From positions 3,477,846 to 3,541,845 of the forward strand of contig SSNP01000020.1 in NCBI GenBank assembly GCA_006937955.1: a stretch of 64,000 nt of DNA, written 5' to 3'. The notes below the pieces were generated by a model. It did no database searches, was not told where the DNA came from, and saw nothing but the letters and a program-made list of their open reading frames with translations. Positions 56,251 to 64,000 of the stretch are shown here, piece by piece (positions within the stretch are counted from its first letter, which is position 1; each line of letters opens with the position of its first letter). The position numbers were made by a program, and so were the translations under genes. This stretch comes from Pachypanchax playfairii. Its lineage: Eukaryota; Chordata; Actinopteri; Cyprinodontiformes; Aplocheilidae.

Positions 56251-59200
56251 TGTTTTTATCCAATGCCACGGCATAGCAGACATGAAAATTGCAACATGCT
56301 CCTGAATTATTTGTGCATGTACAGTATTATCCAAAGTTGTGAGTCTTCCTTTTGTATTTTGGTTCCAGTTGGCTTTTAAATATTTCTGTATCAGTATTTC
56401 TGCAGGATTTTTGCTGCTTTTTAACTTCTCTTTAGTGCAGCTGATCACTTTCCAGAACTTTTTTTATTTTTAAACCACTTCATTTCAACCTAAGAATTAA
56501 GCTTGTGAGCTCAAGACAATAAATCGGTGTGGAATCTACACATTACCATAAACTTTGAAAAGAACTGGATTTTAATTGGATCTTTCGCTAACTGTTAGTA
56601 TCTGGGTTTGGATCATCCCTCGTTTCTTTATATTTTGCTTCTAGGAAGCAAAACTTTTTGTAATCTTTTAAAGGGAGTATAAACAACATATTTTTCTGCA
56701 GATTTTTCTGTGTTTTTCTTTGATCTTTTGCTACTTTTTCATTTATTTTGACTGTGCCATTTTTATAGGCAAAGAAAGGCTCCTAAACTCAACCAGTGTT
56801 GGAACTACTCACAACAAATAACTTGGCAAAGAACTGTATTTACTCTGGATCGCCTATTAAAATTAGCTGAAGTTGCTAACTCACTGGATAGCTTGTAATA
56901 TGATACAGAGTAGATTTTGTCCAGCAGTCTGTCAATAAAAAAACACTTGTTTTTTATGTTGAATCAATAATATCAAATATAGCGCAATTTGACAGACAGA
57001 AAACAATATTGAAGCCCAACAAATGTTATTAGATTAAAATCCATCATGCATAATATGATGAGCAGCTGGAAGATGGTGCATCTCTAGAATCTGCTCTTTT
57101 TCATTCAGTTTAAAACAATACAGTAGTATCTGCAGTAGATTTTAGGCTTGACTCTTATTTTATCCTCCACATTTAAACTTTTATCATTTTTAAGTTGGAC
57201 TGGACTGACAAAGAACAACTTGGAAAGACAATCAGAAAGCACGAAGAATTATTCATTAAGATCACTTTAAAGGTTCTGTATCCTGCTATTTTACAACTTT
57301 CAACATCTGGGATAGTAACATATATGATAAAATCTTACCTTTGGTGTTATATAGTATTCATTTATCCTGAAATATAACTTTTATTCTCGAGTTATTCTTT
57401 GACCAGGAAGTAAAACACTCGGTTTACCTAAAATCCCATCTCTCCCCGTGGCCCTCTCCTTGTGAATGCTGCCCCTCGAGCTGCCTGAATAAATTCCTGC
57501 AACTCTCGCAGCCAAATGCACATTTTCACTGAGACATTTTTAGAAAGTAAAATACTACGAAACAGTGGTGAGTAGTATCTTGTTTCAGACTCTCGCAGCT
57601 GTGTGTGTGTTTAATCTGCAGGGGCAGGAGGACACGGCAAGCACTTCCTGGTTTAACATTGTTACATCACTATGTTACAGTCAGTTGTATTCCAGGAGAG
57701 TGGAGCAGTTGCTCAGAGCGCAGGATTCAGGAGGATTACTGAGAAATATGCAAATTAAGCCAAAAACCACTAGGGTGGATGGAGGGTAATAAGGAAATAG
57801 CATCACAACATAGTTAAAAGCTCCAAAAAGGATTTTGCATGAAGTATGACCTTTAAAATATTAGCTCAAAAACAGCAAAACAAAAGTCTGGCTCATTGGG
57901 AGTAAAATGCAAATAAATTCTGGGTGGTTTGATTTTTTTTTTTTACAACTCTGTATATGTTGCTGACACCCCCACACCCACTAGCTGAATTCTGGTGAGA
58001 AAACATCTTTACCTCATTAGATCTTATAAATCATGTCAAAATACAATCTTTGTGCCAGAGATTTTTTTTTAAGTTAAGATCAGATTAAAGAAATGAAGAA
58101 AAGTTATTTTTATTAAAAACAAGACAGTTTCGCAGACGGATGAAATCAAGCTCCAAAGTGTTTTAGAGTTCACAACATGAAATGTTATTCATAAAAAGTC
58201 TGAACCTATTTGTTGAAGGCTTTATCAATCATTTTTGGGTATTTAAAGTTAAGATAGTTCAGGGTGCTGAAGGAAATCTTCACCTGACATCAGATTTTAG
58301 TAGTTTTGAATGTCTCTTTTGGTGCTGACAGTGACAGATCGCATGCACAGTCAGTAAGGTTGTTAAAACATGCTCCAACTTATTACAAGGTTGTGGATCT
58401 TGATTTTCGTAGCACTGATCTGTTTCTAAGAGACTCAAGTTGTGGCATGAAGATTATCAAATCTGCACTGAAATGACTTGAAGGAAAAAGAAGCCGCCAA
58501 AAGTTGTCGGGTAACTTCACTCCCCTTTCTCTGTATCATGTTTTCTCAAAGCGTGAGAACAAAGACGGCTGCACAGTTACATTCTGATCCCAACCAAATC
58601 CAGCTGCCGAGCAACATCACAACTTGGGACTCCTAAAAAAAAGGCTATGTAGCAGCAGATTTTTTGGCACCCGTTACCATTCTCCAGCACTTTAACTCCA
58701 CTAGCCTGGAATGTTTGCTATGTTGTAGCCTGCTGACTGACAGACTGACCGACTCTGTGCTCGTGTTTTCTTGACCAGACTAAATAAGAAGACATCTAAA
58801 ACGAAGCAAATACACAATCTATCTATCACTTTACCTAATTGTGGTGGAAAATCAGCTGACATTACTGAGTGTGTGATGAGCACATTTAAAATCATAGATT
58901 AAATCCAGGAAGTAACTGAACCCTGCAGACTGTTAATCATCCTAACCCGACACACACATTTGCAGACAACCTCTCAGATATCAACAAATTCAAATGAGAT
59001 ATGCTCAAGTGCAAATGTGCATTTACAGCAGAGCACACTCATTCATATGTTGGCAGGAATATTGTGTTTCACTCATCTGTGATCAGACACACGCAGCTGT
59101 ATGTCCCTTCGGTCATAAATATACAAGAAAGTGATTTTTTCTTCTTTTTTTAGGTTAACAATGAAGTGTTGTTCAATGCATCTGAAGCACAGGCACCTGT

Positions 59201-59490
59201 GGTGTCATTAGACCACCTTCCCCCACCCTCAGTTTCTCTCTGAAACCCACTCCCTTTGTTCTCCACACTATCTCTGGTCAGTGGCACATAAATGAAGGCA
59301 ACAAAACATCAATCGATGTGCTGAAAAGGTGAACGTAGATGTTCTAAACAGATTTTACACAGGAGCTGGTTTTCTAACATTTTAAAACCAAGATTAACAG
59401 CTGTGGTTTAACATGCTTGACTAGAGGATCTGTAGCTCAGCAGAAGAGGTCACGCATGAGTCACTAAGTCTAAAAACATCTGTCTTTTCT
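56251..59490. other. 5' flank of plcb3, no gene recognised
   Basis: AT-rich sequence with only short open frames on either strand and no recognisable family similarity. No neighbouring gene could be supported. Distal regulatory elements cannot be judged from a single sequence. Confidence 0.45.
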
Positions 59491-59499
59491 TTCAAATTT

Positions 59500-59960
59500 T
59501 AAAAGTTTAAGGCTGTCCATGCTTTGATATCCTTGAGACAAGGAGAGATTTCATCAACCAGGAATCTCTTTGACTTAATGGGAAGAAGGTCTGGCAATCA
59601 TCTGCAACCCCAGGGGGAAAAAAACACAATGAGAAAAGTAATGGCCCTAAAGCAGAGCCCTGGTGGACCCCACATGACGGATGAGCAGAGAAGAATTAAA
59701 ATATAATAAGTTTTATAGAAAATGTTCTGTCTGCCAGGTAGAACCTAAATCAGAGCAATGCCACAGATGTCCACTAGGTGTGGTAAATGAGATTAAAGTG
59801 GACTACAGTATCAAAAGCAGCTTTCAGCTCCAGCAGGACAAGGATTACAATGTCATCAGTCGCATGGCTAAAGTATGTTGTTTAAACCCATCAACAGTGC
59901 TGGCTCTGGACTGTGAAGGGTTTTAAATCCATATTGAAACCCTACCAGGAAACTGTGTTC
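59500..59960 (+). repeat. degenerate LINE-like sequence
   Basis: Phrases such as CAGAGCCCTGGTGGACCCCA and GCTTTCAGCTCCAGCAGGAC resemble the 3' region of old fish LINEs. The similarity is weak, and no reverse transcriptase frame remains. Confidence 0.35.
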
Positions 59961-60405
59961 ATCAAAAAAGGATTTTAGTTAAGAATAAACCATTTTCTCC
60001 AAGATTATCAATACAAAAGGAATAATTAATTAAACACATTTCAGAACTTTTAAACACTTAACAGTTAAATATGAATTATATGAATCCACAGAAATCAAAG
60101 CCTAGAAAAGATTAACTAAGGTTTAAATTATTTATTTGTCATGAGGGGTGGGAAGAAAACACCTTCTTCAGCCAGACACTGGGGGGTATTTAGATGTTTG
60201 GAGATGTTTGAACCCTACCTGAAGTAGAAGAAAACACAAATTTATTTTGAAATAAATTTGGAGTGCAAGAATGAGACACTTTTGGTGATTGTGCATAAAC
60301 ATATCATTAAACAAATCAAATTGCAAACGTTTTCAAGGAAAAGTCACAATTTTATCACATTTTTCCACTGATTTTTTTGAATTTATATTTTGCCATTTTT
60401 AAAGT

Positions 60406-60464
60406 TATTCATTCATTCATTCATTCATTCATTCATTCATTCATTCATTCATTCATTCATTCAT
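60406..60464. repeat. (ATTC)n microsatellite
   Basis: About 14 uninterrupted ATTC units. Confidence 0.97.
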
Positions 60465-60469
60465 TATAC

Positions 60470-62700
60470 TGAGCTTTTCTCCTTTTAAACACATGAAATA
60501 AATTATAAAACTATATACAAATAGTTGCAATGTCGAATACAAACACCTGATTGCAAGCTATAAAATACTTGTCATCAAAGAATTATTGAGGGTTTTAAGA
60601 TGCTTTCACTTTCAAAGTATTTAAAAGGGCGGAGCCTATTATTACCTCCAAGAGAAAATAGTTTCACTTGTACTTTACATGAACTGTCTATTATGTTTTG
60701 TCATCTGTGTGTTCGTGTTTTGAGAGATCAAAGCTAGAGGAGTTCAAGCATTTTGCACAATACAGGAAGTGATCATCTTTTCAGCTTTCTGTTTAACCTA
60801 TAGTGACATATCTTTGTTGTGACACAAAAAACACAGAGTCCTTAATTTTGCAAGATGAAAAGACGATGATTTACAGAAAAAGTAAACATTCCAACAGCTC
60901 CTCCGTGTTTCCTCTCTCTCCGTCTCTCTGTCCAGCAACAGGCCAATCTTTTCTCCAACAGAAAGCCAAGAACTAACAAAGACTCATTGTGTGAAGACAG
61001 ACATATTCACTGTCCCCTCACACACTGCCCTCTCTATACACACAACCAGATCTAGTGCACACATTGGTTTCAATGGGACAGGTCTGGTTTGGTCAACAGT
61101 AGCAATAAAAACTTGATCAGATTCCACTCCACCACGCTGAGATTTTGGCGCCAAGTTGCGGACAGTTAACAGGAGACTGGACCTGTCTGTCTCCATGACA
61201 CAGGATTATTGTGGCTGTGTTTTGGAGAAAAATGCTCATGTGGGCGACTCAACTCGGGAGTTGATTACAGCTTTCTCCAGAAGGAGCATTCAAAAACAAT
61301 GCAGATGAACAGGAACTGTGATGTACTTTCACAGCTGATCTCTTCTGATAACAATTCAAATAGTTCTGGATTAGGTGAAGTTTTCTTTTGCGTTCTGGTG
61401 CCGAGTTTCAGTCCTTCTATATTGTGTTATACTGATATCTAGTGGCTACACAGCAGTACTACACCTCACTTTGTGCAACAGTGAGGAATGTGGTTGTTCT
61501 TGTTTTAGCTGTGCTGTGAGAAAACAGTGTGTTACCTACCTGTATGTGCATGAGCACACAAATCAATCACAGGGTTATTTACACTCAAATCAATGTGAAT
61601 GCAAACAGCAGCAAGGGATCAGGTTTTGGAAAGAGAGTGATTTAAATAATAATCGATTTATTGAAACTGATTAGCTGGAAACAATGCACTTTGGTCTGAA
61701 ACAAATCTACTGAGATAAGATGTTCACATTGTTTCCCAACGTGTCCTTCTGGTTAGTGTCACAACTTCTCCATCCGAAACAAGCCAACAGCGCCCTCCTG
61801 TGGATGAAACACCTCTCTGATCCTCATGTGCACCAAAGAAGCTTCATTAATTTCCAGCATTTATAAGATAAATATTTGTTTATTAAATTATTGGCGCATG
61901 TTAACTTATGCAATACAAGTATTAATGCAACAGGGTACAAAGTTATTACAAGGAGGAATCTGGGATTTTTTGTTGGAAATGTGTTTTATTTAAAAAGAAA
62001 AGGTAACGTGTCTATTTTTACATATTTAAGTATCAGACTGTTAAAATCAAATGCTGTTTTTAAGCAGCTATAAAATGTTTTATTTTTGGCAAATGTAAAA
62101 ATGCTAAAGGATTAAGAAATCCATCTTGTGTTGGATTTGTTCAGCTTTTGCAAAAGATTTTTTTTTAAGTGCCTGAAACAAAAACACATTTTTGTGATGT
62201 GAGTTTTAAACACTTTTCTCACATTCATATTGAAGATTAACTAACATGCATGTTTTTAGTCTGTGCGAAAATAGATTCTCAAGAGAAAATCCTCTACAGG
62301 CCAACTACTAACAGAAAGGCCTCTGGTGGGAATCAAACCCAAGACCATCAACCACTCCATCGTGCAGCCTCGTAAGTACCTCATCCCAGAACATGGAATT
62401 AATAACAAAAATCGACAAGTGAAAGAGGCTGCAGATTGTGTCACCAAACCTGAAGCTACAAAACAACTTGCTGAAGTTTATTAAACTGTCATGAGTTTCT
62501 CCTCAAACAGCAGTTTTAATATTACATGCAAACATCAGGCTTTGTGTTTCTCTAATATGAGCTCATAAGACTCCAAAATTCCAAACAGGCCACAAAAGAT
62601 CAGCTGTCTGCTGTACTGATACACTCGAACACTTCAAAACACATTGTACTCACTTTTGTACGTTAGAAGGTCTTAGACTGTTATTATTTAAAGGTACATG
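60470..62700. other. intergenic sequence without recognised genes
   Basis: Short open frames only (for example 61375-61674). No supported exon, RNA gene or complete mobile element. Confidence 0.4.
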
Positions 62701-62710
62701 AATGTTTAAA

Positions 62711-62711
<1 letters not shown>

Positions 62712-62785
<74 letters not shown>

Positions 62786-63072
62786 TATTTCTGACCTCCT
62801 GAGGACCCGTTTCCTGACTTTTACTATCTTTCTGGGGTCCGAGGGTTCTTGTGGGGACCGAAGCCTGGTCCCCATGAGGGGGACTCCCCTTTTTAGGGTT
62901 AGGGGTTAGGTTTATAGGTATGGTGTGAATAGAGTTTTAGTTAGTCTTAGGGTTAGTTATAGATCAGTAATGGTTAAGGTTAGGAAAAGGGTTTGGGTTA
63001 GGTATAAATCTAGTTACTAAAATCAATGGAAGTCAATGGACAGTCCCCATAAGGATACCAAAACACACTTGT

Positions 63073-63123
<51 letters not shown>

Positions 63124-63410
63124 TATTTCTGGCCTCCTGGGGACCCGTTTCCTGACTTTTACTATCTTTCTGGGGTCCGAGGGTTCTTGTGGGGACCGAA
63201 GCCTGGTCCCCATGAGGGGGACTCCCCTTTTTAGGGTTAGGGGTTAGGTTTATAGGTATGGTGTGAATAGAGTTTTAGTTAGTCTTAGGGTTAGTTATAG
63301 ATCAGTAATGGTTAAGGTTAGTAAAAGGGTTTGGGTTAAGTATAAATCTAGTTACTAAAATCAATGGAAGTCAATGGACAGTCCCCATAAGGATACCAAA
63401 ACACACTTGT

Positions 63411-63479
<69 letters not shown>

Positions 63480-63766
63480 TATTTCTGACCTCCTGAGGAC
63501 CCGTTTCCTGACTTTTACTATCTTTCTGGGGTCCGAGGGTTCTTGTGGGGACCGAAGCCTGGTCCCCATGAGGGGGACTCCCGTTTTTAGGGTTAGGGGT
63601 TAGGTTTATAGGTATGGTGTGAATAGAGTTTTAGTTAGTCTTAGGGTTAGTTATAGATCAGTAATGGTTAAGGTTAGGAAAAGGGTTTGGGTTAAGTATA
63701 AATCTAGTTACTAAAATCAATGGAAGTCAATGGACAGTCCCCATAAGGATACCAAAACACACTTGT

Positions 63767-63834
<68 letters not shown>

Positions 63835-64000
63835 TTGTATTTCTGGCCTCCTGGGGACCCGTTTCCTGACTTTTACTATCTTTCTGGGGTCCGAGGGTTC
63901 TTGTGGGGACCGAAGCCTGGTCCCCATGAGGGGGAATCCCCTTTTTAGGGTTAGGGGTTAGGTTTATAGGTATGGTGTGAATAGAGTTTTAGTTAGTCTT
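62712..64000. repeat. tandem satellite: GT tract plus TTAGGG-rich unit, at least four copies
   Basis: Each unit has a long (GT)n tract, then GTATTTCTGACCTCCTGAGG or the variant TTCTGGCCTCCTGGGGACC, the block TTCTTGTGGGGACCGAAGCC, TTAGGGTTAGGGGTTAGG, and ends with ATGGACAGTCCCCATAAGGA. The post-GT anchor recurs at 62782, 63120, 63476 and 63834, giving periods of about 338, 356 and 358 bp that vary mainly with GT length. The array continues past base 64000. Units are nearly identical. Open frames run through it on both strands only because GT and CA repeats lack stops. Confidence 0.95.

Noticed and set aside
55978..56448. 156-residue minus-strand open frame upstream of plcb3
   Set aside because: Low-complexity Arg/Glu/Lys composition over a purine-rich strand; no domain. 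It more likely overlaps the promoter and flank of plcb3.
62715..63961. Overlapping open frames on both strands at the window end
   Set aside because: They consist of Cys-Val or Thr-His runs from GT/CA repeats and recur in every satellite unit; not genes.
62880..64000. Telomere
   Set aside because: TTAGGG motifs are few, interspersed with TTAGGGG and unrelated sequence, and embedded in a longer satellite unit; not a chromosome end.
62712..64000. CRISPR-like array
   Set aside because: Regular spacing exists, but the units are whole satellite repeats in an animal genome with no unique spacers.

Overview
This is vertebrate DNA, almost certainly from a ray-finned (teleost) fish. It has a many-exon gene with canonical GT-AG introns, low coding density, abundant microsatellites, and a typical teleost mix of mobile DNA: hAT, Tc1-like and PIF/Harbinger-like transposons, L2/CR1-like LINE fragments, tRNA-derived SINEs and a DIRS-type tyrosine-recombinase retroelement. 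Most short open frames in the window are chance or repeat-derived.

One protein-coding gene can be read. It is a phospholipase C beta, best matching PLCB3 (plcb3), on the minus strand. I could join 29 coding exons: exon 1 (start codon at 55644-55646) through exon 29 (19-124). All have canonical splice sites and consistent phases, giving an uninterrupted frame of 1010 codons. The frame covers the PH domain, EF hands, catalytic X box, acidic X-Y linker, Y box, C2 domain, Galpha-q docking helices and the start of the C-terminal coiled coil. The last roughly 200 residues expected for the family lie beyond base 1.

Layout: 1-17 kb holds exons 29-4, fairly compact, with each large intron containing an identifiable mobile element. 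Exon 3 is at 19951-20019 and exon 2 at 37855-37938. Introns 1 and 2, about 17.6 and 17.8 kb, are rich in repeats with stacked insertions: a Tc1-like element split by a hAT that is itself split by another hAT (26.2-28.0 kb), a hAT carrying a SINE (43.4-44.3 kb), and a hAT carrying a MITE (45.1-46.4 kb). From 55.65 to 62.7 kb is the 5' flank of plcb3, with no second gene recognised. The window ends in a tandem satellite (62.7-64.0 kb) whose ~340-360 bp unit joins a long GT tract to telomere-like TTAGGG/TTAGGGG stretches.

I found no clearly new biological system. The items most worth checking are a repeat pair that shares a conserved reading frame of unknown identity (27.4 and 38.5 kb), the nested hAT elements with exact 8-bp target duplications, a TTAA-flanked MITE family, a TG-repeat splice acceptor in plcb3, and an Asn-to-Asp change in the Gq-docking motif of plcb3.
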